In this document: piece by piece, positions 6,607-15,110 of the stretch | How positions within the stretch are numbered: the stretch's first letter is position 1 | Layout: every line of letters starts with the position of its first letter | Source of the DNA: Collinsella aerofaciens | GTDB taxonomy: Bacteria; Actinomycetota; Coriobacteriia; Coriobacteriales; Coriobacteriaceae | Assembly: GCA_021639365.1 (NCBI GenBank) | Contig: JAJXHK010000007.1 | Coordinates: 1-64,000 of the forward strand | Reading direction: 5' to 3' | Length of the DNA: 64,000 nucleotides | Notes under the pieces: generated by a model | Databases searched by the model: none | What the model was told of the DNA's origin: nothing | What the model saw: the letters and a program-made list of their open reading frames with translations, nothing else | Translations under genes and position numbers: made by a program

Positions 6607-9288
6607 CTAGTCCTCGAGCAGGTCCTCGATAAAGCCGACGCGGTAGTTTTTGAAAATGACCTCGCCGCCGTCTTGTGTGGCGTCCAGATCGACATCGCCC
6701 ATGATGCCAAAATCGTGGTCGCCGTCCTCGTCGGCAAAAATCTGGTGCACGTGCCATACGTGCAGCGTCTTCTCGTCGGACTCATCGATGGAAAACATCG
6801 CGGCGCTGCGGGCGTCTCCGTCGGTGAGGATTTCCTCGTGCTGATCATGGTAGGCATCGAGCGCCTTTTGCCAGCGGATCTCGCTCATGCCCCAGTCGTC
6901 GTCGAGCTCGCCCAGGTCGCGCACGTGCTCGCGGGCGGCAAGGGTCACGCGGCGGAAGAGCGCGTTGCGCACCAACAGCGTGCAGCCGCGGCGGTCCGCC
7001 ACGACCTCGTCGATGCCCTGCGGCGGCGCGGCGTCGAGGGCTGCCGGGTTGCCGGCGTTCTCCCACTCGTCCACCAGACTCGAGTCGACCGAGCGCACCA
7101 CAAAGCCCAGCCACGAGATAATGTCGCGCAGGCGCTCGTCGCGCTTCTCGATGGGCACGGTGCGGTCGAGTGAACGATAGGCTTCTGCCAGGTAGCGCAG
7201 CAAAATGCCCTCGGAGCGGGCGATGCCGAGCTTTTGAATGTAGCCCTTAAAATCGCTCGCGCTTTCCAGCATATCGCGCAGGACGCTCTTGGGAGAGAGC
7301 TGGTAGTCGTTTGCCCAGGGTACTTCCTGGCAGTACTTGTCAAAGGCGGCGTCGAGCAAATCCTCGAGCGGCTTTTCGTACGTGACGTCTTGAATGCGCT
7401 CCAAGCGCTCCTCATATTCGATGCCGTCGGCCTTCATCTCGGCCATAGCGCGATCGCGTGCGGCGCGCTCCTGTGCGCGCAATACCTGCTTGGGGTCCTC
7501 GAGCGTAGCCTCGACCATCGAGATGAGGTCCATGGTATAGGTCTCGCTCTCGGGATCGAGCAACTCCAGCGCGGCAAGCAAAAACGGCGAGAGCGGCTGG
7601 TCGAGCGCAAAGTCCTCGGGCAGGTCGACCGTCAGCGCGTAGTCGATGCCCGGCACGGTGTCAGCCGGAGCATCGGGTGCGGGCGGCACCTCGGTGCGCA
7701 CGACGACGCCGGAGTCGATGAGCGTGGCGAAGATCTCGTCGGCACGAACCTCGAGCTTTGCCTTTTCCTCGGGCGTTTGCAGGCTTGTCTCGATGAGGTC
7801 GTGCACGCGGGCACGGGCATCGCCGCCCTGCTCGACCACGCTAATCACCATGGAGTGCGTGATGCGCAGGCGCGGCTTGAGTGTCTCGGGCTGCGTCTCG
7901 ATCAGGCGCTCAAAGGTCTGCTTGTTCCAGGAGACAAAGCCCTCGGGGGCCTTTTTCTTTTTAATCTTGCGGAGCTTTTTGGGGTCGTCGCCCGCCTTGG
8001 CCATAAGCTTGGCATTCTCGATCTCGTGCTCGGGCGCCTCGGCAATCACCATGCCCTCGGTATCGAAGCCCGAGCGGCCGGCGCGACCGGCAATCTGATG
8101 GAACTCGCGGGCGCGCAGACGACGCATCTTGTAGCCGTCAAACTTGGTGAGCGCGGTGAGCACCACGGTGTGGATGGGTACGTTGATGCCGACGCCGAGC
8201 GTATCGGTACCGCAGATGACGGGCAGCAGACCCTGCTGCGCCAAACGCTCGACCAGCAGGCGATAGCGCGGCAACATGCCAGCATGGTGCACGCCGACGC
8301 CGCATCCGAGCAAGCGCTTGAGAATCTTGCCGAAGGCCGTGGAGAAGCTCGTGCCCTTGGCGGCTTCCTTAATGGCCTCGCGCTGCTCCTTGCTGGCGAT
8401 GCCAAAATTGGCGAGGGATTGCGCCGTCGCAAGGGCGGCATCCTGGCTAAAGTGCACGATATAGAGCGGGGCCTCGCCGCGGCGCATGGCGAGCTCGACC
8501 GTGCCCTCGAGGGAGGTCGTCACATAGTCGTAGCTCAGCGGAACGGGACGCGGGGCGTCGACAACCAAGTCGCAAGCAGCGCCGGTGTGCTCCTCGAGCG
8601 AGGCGGCGATGGCAGTGACATCGCCGAGCGTGGCGCTCATGAGCATGAATTGTGTGTGGGGCAGGGTGAGCAGCGGCACCTGCCAGGCCCAACCGCGATC
8701 GGGGTCGGCAAAGTAGTGGAATTCGTCCATGGCGACGCAGCCAACATCGGCATCTTCGCCCTCGCGCAGTGCGTCGTTGGCAAGGATCTCGGCCGTGCAG
8801 CAGATGACGGGCGCCTTGGTGTTGATATGCGTGTCGCCGGTGATCATACCGACGTTATCGCGGCCGAGCACCTGTACCAGATCGAAGAACTTTTCGCTGA
8901 CCAGGGCCTTGATAGGGGCCGTGTAATAACAGCGCTTGCCCTGTGCCATGCCCATAAAGAGCATGCCCAGCGCGACGAGCGATTTACCCGATCCGGTCGG
9001 CGTGCCCAAAATGACGTGATCTCCGGCGGCCAGGTCCATGAGAGCCTCTTCTTGGTGATCCCACAGCTCAATGCCGCGATCGCTCGTCCATTCAAAGAAG
9101 CGCTCAAAGGCCTGATCGGGCGTGAGCCATGGTTCGGGCTCGCTGCCGTCCTCGGGCTCCCACCAGGTGGGGGAGAGCGCGCCGAGCGAGCCGAACTCGG
9201 CTTCGGTTCCCGTGCCGCCCGAGAATGAGCTGGCAGCGCCGGCGCCGGAGACGGTGCTGGCGGCGGTGTCTGTCGTGGTCTGTGCCAT
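6607..9288 (-). CDS. Ski2-like DEAD/DEAH-box helicase (DUF3516 type)
   Basis: Superfamily 2 ATP-dependent helicase, probably acting on RNA; Ski2/Mtr4 relatives unwind RNA for decay or processing. The 893-residue protein has a 60-residue low-complexity N-terminus. Helicase motif I follows (GTPTGSGKS, 95-103), then motif II DEFH (188-191), motif III SAT (LMSATLGD) and motif VI (QIAGRAGRSG, about 400). A long C-terminal half contains a Lys-rich patch (KKLRKIKKKK) and the DUF3516-like helical region. It is the third gene of a minus-strand run after trmB and the Trm9-like gene, with gaps of 99 and 119 nt. That context favours an RNA-related role, which is inference. The ATG at 9288 has a GAGAGAAAG purine stretch upstream. 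Confidence 0.9.
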   Translation of the reverse strand: MAQTTTDTAASTVSGAGAASSFSGGTGTEAEFGSLGALSPTWWEPEDGSEPEPWLTPDQAFERFFEWTSDRGIELWDHQEEALMDLAAGDHVILGTPTGSGKSLVALGMLFMGMAQGKRCYYTAPIKALVSEKFFDLVQVLGRDNVGMITGDTHINTKAPVICCTAEILANDALREGEDADVGCVAMDEFHYFADPDRGWAWQVPLLTLPHTQFMLMSATLGDVTAIAASLEEHTGAACDLVVDAPRPVPLSYDYVTTSLEGTVELAMRRGEAPLYIVHFSQDAALATAQSLANFGIASKEQREAIKEAAKGTSFSTAFGKILKRLLGCGVGVHHAGMLPRYRLLVERLAQQGLLPVICGTDTLGVGINVPIHTVVLTALTKFDGYKMRRLRAREFHQIAGRAGRSGFDTEGMVIAEAPEHEIENAKLMAKAGDDPKKLRKIKKKKAPEGFVSWNKQTFERLIETQPETLKPRLRITHSMVISVVEQGGDARARVHDLIETSLQTPEEKAKLEVRADEIFATLIDSGVVVRTEVPPAPDAPADTVPGIDYALTVDLPEDFALDQPLSPFLLAALELLDPESETYTMDLISMVEATLEDPKQVLRAQERAARDRAMAEMKADGIEYEERLERIQDVTYEKPLEDLLDAAFDKYCQEVPWANDYQLSPKSVLRDMLESASDFKGYIQKLGIARSEGILLRYLAEAYRSLDRTVPIEKRDERLRDIISWLGFVVRSVDSSLVDEWENAGNPAALDAAPPQGIDEVVADRRGCTLLVRNALFRRVTLAAREHVRDLGELDDDWGMSEIRWQKALDAYHDQHEEILTDGDARSAAMFSIDESDEKTLHVWHVHQIFADEDGDHDFGIMGDVDLDATQDGGEVIFKNYRVGFIEDLLED

Positions 9289-9387
9289 GTGGTTGCTTTC
9301 TCTCGCCGTTTGTCCGCCAACTATTATGGCGTAGCGGCGGCGCGGGGTGCCAGCGCGCGAGAAAATGCAGGAAATGGGCGCGCGGTA

Positions 9388-10227
9388 CTAGCGTTCCTGA
9401 GGCAGGCGCTTTTTGCCCTTACGGGCGCGGTTTTTAAAGTTCTCAACGGCCTCTTCCATGCCCAGGGGTACATAGGTGAGCTCATCGAGGTTTTCGGGCA
9501 GGTAGCAGGCAAGACTTTGCTCCTGCGCACGGCCCGCCGCGAGCTGTTCATCGCTGGTCCGTGCGCCGGGTGTGGCGCAAATGCCATAGACGACGGCACC
9601 CATCTCGCGCGTGCGGCATTCATATTCGGTCTCGGGATGCTCGGGATGGTCGCGGCGGACGTCGTCACTTACCCAAAGCGTGTCGTAGCCGGCTGCGGCA
9701 AACTGTCCTAGGGCGTAGTCGCGCAGTGGCTTGCTGTCGGTGCGCAGTGTGACGGTGGCGCCGGCTGAAAGGAGCGGGCGGTAGAGCATCAGATGGTCGA
9801 CATGGACGAGTCGTTTTTTGGCGTACTTGGCCTTGGGCTGCGGCGTGGGAAAGTTGATGGTGATGGCATCGAGCTCGCCTGCGGCAAACAACTGCGGCAG
9901 CGATGCGGCGCCTCGGGGCAGGACGAGTGCGTTGGATAGCTCCTGTTCGCAGATTTTCTGTGCGGCGTAAGCGATGCAGATGGGTTCCTGGTCCATGCCG
10001 ATAAAGAGCGTGTTTGGCTCGTGGGCCGCGCGCTCTACGAGGTACGTTCCCTTGCCACAGCCAAGATCCAGGTGAAGGTGTTCGAAGGGCTTGCTGCCAA
10101 CTGGCGCGCAAGCCTCGCGCCAATCTCCGGCATAGGCCTCGGGGCTCGTCTCAATCGCATCGGCGTAGCGTTCCAGACGCTCCTCGAGCACAAAGTTCTT
10201 AGGCGTGCGAACGTGGACGGCTCCCAT
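9388..10227 (-). CDS. trmB: tRNA (guanine-N7-)-methyltransferase
   Basis: Predicted to methylate N7 of G46 in tRNA using SAM. The 279-residue protein has the SAM motif LDLGCGKG (53-60) and the family's second signature in a variant form, NFPTPQPKAKYAKKRL (125-140), where most bacterial members have a P-D-P-W-P-K-type sequence. After the catalytic core (about 225 residues) there is a 50-residue tail rich in charged residues that typical TrmB lacks. AGGAGCC lies just before the ATG at 10227. It sits between the Trm9-like methyltransferase and the Ski2-like helicase on the same strand. The altered signature leaves a small chance of a different target base. Confidence 0.85.
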   Translation of the reverse strand: MGAVHVRTPKNFVLEERLERYADAIETSPEAYAGDWREACAPVGSKPFEHLHLDLGCGKGTYLVERAAHEPNTLFIGMDQEPICIAYAAQKICEQELSNALVLPRGAASLPQLFAAGELDAITINFPTPQPKAKYAKKRLVHVDHLMLYRPLLSAGATVTLRTDSKPLRDYALGQFAAAGYDTLWVSDDVRRDHPEHPETEYECRTREMGAVVYGICATPGARTSDEQLAAGRAQEQSLACYLPENLDELTYVPLGMEEAVENFKNRARKGKKRLPQER

Positions 10228-10346
10228 GAGGCTCCTTGGTCATACGTATGGAACGCGTGGCTGCGCGTTCCGTCGGTGGGTTGGAAAACGGATGGGCATA
10301 GCTTGCCCAAAAGATGCGGCGCGGCTCGGCGGCGAGTCGTCGATGC

Positions 10347-11219
10347 CTACAGGCGCTTGAGGATCACATAGCGGTTGAGCTCGCCGCTGCGACCGTCGGC
10401 ATGGAAGCGCTCAAGCTCGCGCACGGGGACCTCGCCGCTCTTGTAGAACGTACGGACGCCGCGCACCAGGTCGGTGATCTGCTGATCGTCAAAGTGATGG
10501 CAATAGCGGTAGGCGTGGCGGTCGTTTTGCCAGCCAATGAGGTGGTCGCCGGCTTCAAACTGCGCGGAATTGTAACCCTCAAACGGCGGGGTGAGCTCAG
10601 CGCGGGCTTCGGCACGAACGGCCTTGCGCGCCATGCGCTCGTCATTCATAAACTCCCAAAAGCTGATGGCGATGATGCCGCCCGGGCGCGTCTGGCGCAC
10701 CAGGGCGTCAAGTACACGCACACGGTACTCGCACGACGGCACGTGGTGCATAAAGCCAAAGCAGACCGAGATGTCGGCGAGCGGGGCGTCGAAAAGCACG
10801 TCGGGTGTCTCGGCGGGGTTGAGCTTCATCAAGGCGTCGAGCACGTCGAGTTCCTGGAAGTGCAGGTTGGGAATTCGCAGGGCGTGGCCACGGGCATCGA
10901 TCGCCAGGTCTTGGCACGAGTCGACACCATAGAACTCGAAGGGGCAGTTGGCATCTGCCGAGGGGCTCGCGCCGTCGACGCCCTTGGCAGCCAGCGTGCC
11001 GCCGGCGGCAAAGTTCTCGAACCGCATATTGCCGCAGGCAAGATCGAAGACGCGGACGGGATGCTCGATCGTGGCCACATCGAGCTGGTCGAGCGCTATG
11101 TCCATGGTGCGCACCCAGCCGGGCCACGGCGCCTGGCGCGTATCGGAGAAGGAGGCGGAGTGCTCGCGATAGAACGTATTGTTGAGCTGAATGAGCGATG
11201 AGGCGAAATCGCGGTTCAC
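10347..11219 (-). CDS. Trm9/ALKBH8-like tRNA methyltransferase
   Basis: SAM-dependent methyltransferase most like eukaryotic Trm9 and the methyltransferase domain of ALKBH8. Those enzymes turn cm5U34 of tRNA into mcm5U. Visible parallels with yeast Trm9, compared from memory, are: FSDTRQAPWPGW near the N-terminus (Trm9 HFSQTRYKPWP); DLACGN (59-64) as SAM motif I; a central SVCFGFMHHV...RVRVLDALVRQ block (Trm9 ISIAVVHHW...RRVEVIRHVL); and a C-terminal YRYCHHF segment (Trm9 YRYYHLY). GTG 11219 is chosen because GGAGGGAG lies about 9 nt before it, and this start aligns with the short Trm9 N-terminus. ATG 11267 is an alternative. Product length is 290 aa. An elp3 gene, whose product makes the presumed substrate, lies 2 kb away. 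Confidence 0.75.
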   Translation of the reverse strand: MNRDFASSLIQLNNTFYREHSASFSDTRQAPWPGWVRTMDIALDQLDVATIEHPVRVFDLACGNMRFENFAAGGTLAAKGVDGASPSADANCPFEFYGVDSCQDLAIDARGHALRIPNLHFQELDVLDALMKLNPAETPDVLFDAPLADISVCFGFMHHVPSCEYRVRVLDALVRQTRPGGIIAISFWEFMNDERMARKAVRAEARAELTPPFEGYNSAQFEAGDHLIGWQNDRHAYRYCHHFDDQQITDLVRGVRTFYKSGEVPVRELERFHADGRSGELNRYVILKRL

Positions 11220-11339
11220 GGCGCGGAACTCCCTCCGTTGGCGGTGCGGAATAAACAGTACGACCATACTACCGTTAACGCCGCAACGGGGACAACCGAG
11301 CTGCGGGTCATTGCTTTGTTTGGACACATTTCCGCAGCT

Positions 11340-11368
11340 CATGTATGCCCGCAACCGCCGGTTGTCAA
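11340..11368 (-). promoter_or_regulatory. Candidate promoter of the trm9-like/trmB/helicase operon
   Basis: On the minus strand, a perfect TTGACA (11368-11363) is followed after 17 nt by TACATG (11345-11340). Transcription would give a 5' leader of about 110 nt before GTG 11219, which excludes the most upstream in-frame ATG as the start. Confidence 0.5.
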
Positions 11369-11486
11369 AAATCTCACTAGAATAGGTGGCATGCTTTTGG
11401 CAGTGGCGGATAGATTTTTAACTGTGCAAGGCGCCTTAAGAACAAAAACGGTCCGGCGGCACGGCTGGCATCATATAGGAGGAACC

Positions 11487-12209
11487 ATGAATGTAGAAAC
11501 TGCGCAGCGGCTCGCCGACCTTCGTCGTAGCAAGGGCTTTAGCCAAGAAGGGCTGGCACGAAAGTTGGGGCTGTCGCGCCAGGCGGTCAGTAAATGGGAG
11601 CGCGCGGAGAGCTCGCCCGATACCGAGAACCTGATCTCGCTCGCCAAACTCTATGGCGTGAGCCTGGACGAGCTGCTCAATCCGAGCGATGAAATTGAGG
11701 ACGATATCGAGTTTGAGAACGAGGACCGCGCCCGTCAGCGCGAGGCCGAGGCGGCGGAACGTGCCCGCACCCATGAGGCGGCGGCGCGCGCCACGGAGGC
11801 AGCTGCGCAGGCGAGTGATGCTGCGGCCAAGGCGGCGCAAGCGGCAAGCTGGAGTGCGCAGGCCGCCAATGCCGCTACGGCGCAGGTGACGAGTGACGGC
11901 GCAGTTGGCTCGACTCCGGTGAAGGGCCCGTTCCAGTCGTTCCCGTATTGGGCCGTGTGCTGGCTGTTGTTCTTTTTGCTGATGTTCCTGTTTGGTGGCG
12001 CCCCCTTTGCCGCACTGATCTTCTTTACGATTCCCATCTATCACTGGGTGGCACGTGCGCTCGATGGCGATTGGGCGCGTGGGGATATCCGGGTTGGTCC
12101 GGCGCCGGCGGTCGCTAGGACTAAGGGGGAGGACGTTTCCACAGCGGTTGACGCTGACATGGCTGCCGCGACCACCGCTGAGTCGAGTGCCAAAGAAGGT
12201 GATGAATGA
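11487..12209 (+). CDS. XRE-family regulator with C-terminal membrane segments
   Basis: Putative DNA-binding repressor tethered to the membrane. The 240-residue protein has an N-terminal XRE helix-turn-helix (residues 1-66; SQEGLARKLGLSRQAVSKWE and a LAKLYGVSLDELL tail). An Ala/Glu-rich helical linker (about 75-140) follows, then two hydrophobic segments (about 155-185) and a charged tail. AGGAGGA precedes ATG 11487 by 3 nt. Its stop overlaps the start of the next gene by 4 bp, so translation is coupled to the DUF4097 protein. A membrane-bound XRE protein paired with an envelope protein suggests envelope-stress sensing, which is inference. Confidence 0.88.
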   Translation: MNVETAQRLADLRRSKGFSQEGLARKLGLSRQAVSKWERAESSPDTENLISLAKLYGVSLDELLNPSDEIEDDIEFENEDRARQREAEAAERARTHEAAARATEAAAQASDAAAKAAQAASWSAQAANAATAQVTSDGAVGSTPVKGPFQSFPYWAVCWLLFFLLMFLFGGAPFAALIFFTIPIYHWVARALDGDWARGDIRVGPAPAVARTKGEDVSTAVDADMAAATTAESSAKEGDE

Positions 12210-13105
12210 TGAAGCTCTCGCATGAGTCTAAGAGGCGCTTGGGCATTGGCATCGGAGCGTTTGTGCTCATTATCGGGCTTGTTTTTGGCATTTCGCGGAC
12301 TTTGATTCATTTTGATGGCCCGTGGGATCTCGACGATGTTGTATCCGGCTTGTCTGGTATGGGCGATGCGTTCGACGAGGACGATTCCTTGAATAGCGGT
12401 AACTATTCCGCTCGGCCTCAACAGCTTTCGAGCGAAACGTTTGATGCCGACGCGTTCACATCCCTTGACTTGGATGTGACGTCGGGTACGGTTGAGGTCA
12501 AACACGTCTCCGGCGGGCCGGTGCGCGTAATTGAAAGCGGCCGCGTGGCAACGGGGACCGTTGCCTTCGATGCGGCAACCCAAAATCTGGCCGAGGTTAA
12601 GGGTTCTACGCTCAAGATTCGCCAGTTCGATTGCGATGACGAGCGCGCCATTGACCGCACGGTTACCGTCGAACTGCCGCGCGAAGTTGCCGATAACATG
12701 GTGGGCATTACTGCGAATGTAGGAGCGGGCGATCTGACGGTCACGGACATTGCGTGCCACGACTTCGATTTGACGTTGGACTCGGGAGACATCGAGTTCG
12801 CGGGCACTGTTACCGACACCCTGAATGCCGAGGTCGGTTCGGGCGATGTGACGTTCGAGCTCTACCAGGCCCCCGCGAAGTCGATGGACGTAAGCGTGGG
12901 CTCGGGCAATGTGGAGATAACGGTTCCGAACTCTACGGGCTTTAAGGCGAGCCTCACCGTGGGCAGCGGTGACTTCGAGAGCGATTTCCTTCCGCTTGGC
13001 TACGATGGCGAGACCATATTGAATCTTGAATTCGACAACGGTGATAAGTCAGCCACGTATCGTTTTAAGGTCGGTTCGGGCGACATGTCGTTTGATCCGG
13101 AGTGA
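12206..13105 (+). CDS. Membrane-anchored DUF4097 beta-helix protein
   Basis: The 299-residue protein has one N-terminal transmembrane segment (about residues 13-33) and an outside domain built from repeated short beta units. Recurring motifs such as DVTSGTVEV, NVGAGDLTV, LDSGDIEF, VGSGDVTF, VGSGNVEI and VGSGDFES show the DUF4097-type beta-helix ladder. No enzymatic motif is visible. Two adjacent ATG codons at 12206 and 12209 are possible starts, overlapping the upstream stop; GAAGGTGAT provides the ribosome site. DUF4097 proteins are commonly encoded beside small regulators, here the XRE protein. Surface-stress sensing or self-regulation is the likely theme, but the ligand is unknown. Confidence 0.85.
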   Translation: MMKLSHESKRRLGIGIGAFVLIIGLVFGISRTLIHFDGPWDLDDVVSGLSGMGDAFDEDDSLNSGNYSARPQQLSSETFDADAFTSLDLDVTSGTVEVKHVSGGPVRVIESGRVATGTVAFDAATQNLAEVKGSTLKIRQFDCDDERAIDRTVTVELPREVADNMVGITANVGAGDLTVTDIACHDFDLTLDSGDIEFAGTVTDTLNAEVGSGDVTFELYQAPAKSMDVSVGSGNVEITVPNSTGFKASLTVGSGDFESDFLPLGYDGETILNLEFDNGDKSATYRFKVGSGDMSFDPE

Positions 13106-13152
13106 CATGCGGTTTTCGGAGATCGGTACATATAGGCACGCTCTTTGATGGA

Positions 13153-13190
13153 GGCGCCGGAGCCGTGACGGGCTCCGGCGCCTTTGCCTT
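13153..13190 (+). terminator. Rho-independent terminator
   Basis: GGCGCCGGAGCC at 13153-13164 pairs with GGCTCCGGCGCC at 13171-13182, followed by TTTGCCTTT. It separates the XRE/DUF4097 pair from elp3. Confidence 0.8.
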
Positions 13191-13202
13191 TACAATGGGG
13201 GC

Positions 13203-15110
13203 ATGGAACAGATTATCTTGAACATACTCGAGGCTCTGCGTCGCGGCGAAACCGTGGACGACAAAGCGCTCGTCAAACTGATACATGCCGAGGCGCGCCG
13301 TGAGGGTGCCGACAAACGCGATTTGGCCAAGCGCCGTCTGCTGCCGTTCTGCCAGCGGGTTAAACGTGAGGAGCCGGCTCGGTGGGCTGCGTGGAATGTC
13401 GATGCCGAGTTGGAGGGTCAACTGCTGCAGGTGTTGCGCATGAAGCCACGCCGTACGGCTTCGGGCGTGGCGACCATCACCGTCATCACCAAGCCGTGGC
13501 CGTGCTCGGGCGATTGCCTGTTTTGCCCCAACGACCTGCGCATGCCCAAGAGCTATCTGCACGCTGAGCCGGCGTGTGCCCGTGCGGAGCAAAATTGCTT
13601 TGATCCGTATCTGCAGGTGAGTGCCCGTTTGACGGCGCTTTCGCAGATGGGTCATGCGACCGACAAGATAGAGCTTATCGTGCTCGGTGGCACCTGGAGT
13701 GACTATCCGCAAGGGTATCAGGCATGGTTTATGTCGGAGCTTTTCCGTGCGCTCAATGACGATGCCGTCGCCGGCGTTGCGGCAAACCCCATGTTGGCGC
13801 GTCCGGGCATCAGTCGTGCCGAGGCGGGGCGCCTGCTCGATGACGCTCCCGCCGATGCCCTGCCGCCGGTGGTAACAGGGCGCCGCGAGCGCTATCGGGC
13901 TGCCGGCATTGCGACAGACGAGGCTGAGCTTGCTGCCGGCGTTGCCGGCGAGCAGGAGCGTGTGGATGCTGCCGTGGGCGGCTATAACCGCGCAGTGCGT
14001 CGTCTGTACGGCCCCGGTACGCCGTGGGGCGAGGTCGCCGAGTGGCAGACGGCAACGATGGAAGAGCTCGAGCGGCAGCAGCGAATCAACGAGACGGCGA
14101 AGCATCGCGTGGTGGGACTCGTTATCGAGACGCGCCCCGATGCCGTAACGCCGCAGGCCCTCACGCTCATCCGCCGCCTAGGCTGCACCAAGATCCAGAT
14201 GGGTATTCAGAGTCTCGACCAACATTTGCTCGATATCAACGAACGTCGCATTTCGGTGGCGCAGATTGAGCGGGCGTTTTCGCTTGCGCGCCTGTTTGGC
14301 TTTAAGATCCATGCGCATTTTATGCTCAACTTGCTGGGCGCCACGCCCGAGGGGGACAAGCACGACTACGAGCGCTTTATGACCGAGGGGGCCTTTATGC
14401 CCGACGAGGTCAAGGTCTACCCGTGTGCGCTCATCGAGGGCTCGCGTCTGGTGGGCTGCTACGAGCGCGGCGAGTGGCGCCCCTATACCGAGGAAGAACT
14501 GCTCGATGTGCTGGCCGACGACATCGTGGTGACGCCGGCGTTCTGCCGCATCAGTCGCATGATCCGCGACTTTAGCTCTGATGACATCATGGTGGGCAAC
14601 AAGAAGCCCAACCTGCGTCAGCTTGTCGAAAACCGCTTGGCGGCTCGTGGGGAAGACGCAACGGTGCGCGAGATTCGCTATCGCGAGATCAGCACGGCGG
14701 GCGCCGACTTGGATGAGCTGACCCTTGACGAGGAGGTGGCGTACGAGACGCCGGTGACGCACGAGCGCTTTTTGCAGTGGGTGACGCCGCAGGGCAAAAT
14801 CGCGGGCTTTTTGCGGTTGTCGCTGCCCGACCATTCGTTTGTTGCCGCGCATGCGGACGAGTTGCCGACGATGCCGGACGAGGCGATGATTCGCGAGGTG
14901 CACGTGTACGGCATGGCGGCACGCGTGGGCGATCAGGGGCAGGCGGCGCAGCATCACGGGTTGGGGCGTTTGCTCGTAGAGCGTGCGTGCGAGATTGCCC
15001 GAGATGCGGGTTATGCGCGCATTAACGTGATTAGCGCGATTGGCACACGCGAGTACTATCGCCATCTTGGATTTTATGACCATGGCCTTTATCTGCAAAA
15101 GGAGCTCTAG
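13203..15110 (+). CDS. elp3: Elp3-type tRNA U34 carboxymethyltransferase (radical SAM + GNAT)
   Basis: Stand-alone homologue of the Elongator catalytic subunit, which adds a carboxymethyl group to C5 of wobble uridine in tRNA using SAM and acetyl-CoA. The 635-residue protein has the Elp3-type cluster-binding cysteines C101, C105 and C108 (PCSGDCLFCPND), which hold the radical-SAM iron-sulfur cluster. It continues through IQMGIQSLD and the conserved KVYPCALIEG region, and ends in a GNAT domain (about 480-635; HHGLGRLLVERA, EYYRHLGF). No other Elongator subunit is nearby, as expected for bacterial Elp3. Its TAG stop abuts the next ATG, so the two genes are coupled. The Trm9-like gene 2 kb upstream on the other strand could act on its product. 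Confidence 0.93.
   Translation: MEQIILNILEALRRGETVDDKALVKLIHAEARREGADKRDLAKRRLLPFCQRVKREEPARWAAWNVDAELEGQLLQVLRMKPRRTASGVATITVITKPWPCSGDCLFCPNDLRMPKSYLHAEPACARAEQNCFDPYLQVSARLTALSQMGHATDKIELIVLGGTWSDYPQGYQAWFMSELFRALNDDAVAGVAANPMLARPGISRAEAGRLLDDAPADALPPVVTGRRERYRAAGIATDEAELAAGVAGEQERVDAAVGGYNRAVRRLYGPGTPWGEVAEWQTATMEELERQQRINETAKHRVVGLVIETRPDAVTPQALTLIRRLGCTKIQMGIQSLDQHLLDINERRISVAQIERAFSLARLFGFKIHAHFMLNLLGATPEGDKHDYERFMTEGAFMPDEVKVYPCALIEGSRLVGCYERGEWRPYTEEELLDVLADDIVVTPAFCRISRMIRDFSSDDIMVGNKKPNLRQLVENRLAARGEDATVREIRYREISTAGADLDELTLDEEVAYETPVTHERFLQWVTPQGKIAGFLRLSLPDHSFVAAHADELPTMPDEAMIREVHVYGMAARVGDQGQAAQHHGLGRLLVERACEIARDAGYARINVISAIGTREYYRHLGFYDHGLYLQKEL

Noticed and set aside
7234..9228. 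664-codon frame antisense to the Ski2-like helicase
   Set aside because: It lies wholly inside a gene with clear helicase motifs, and the translation shows no family features.
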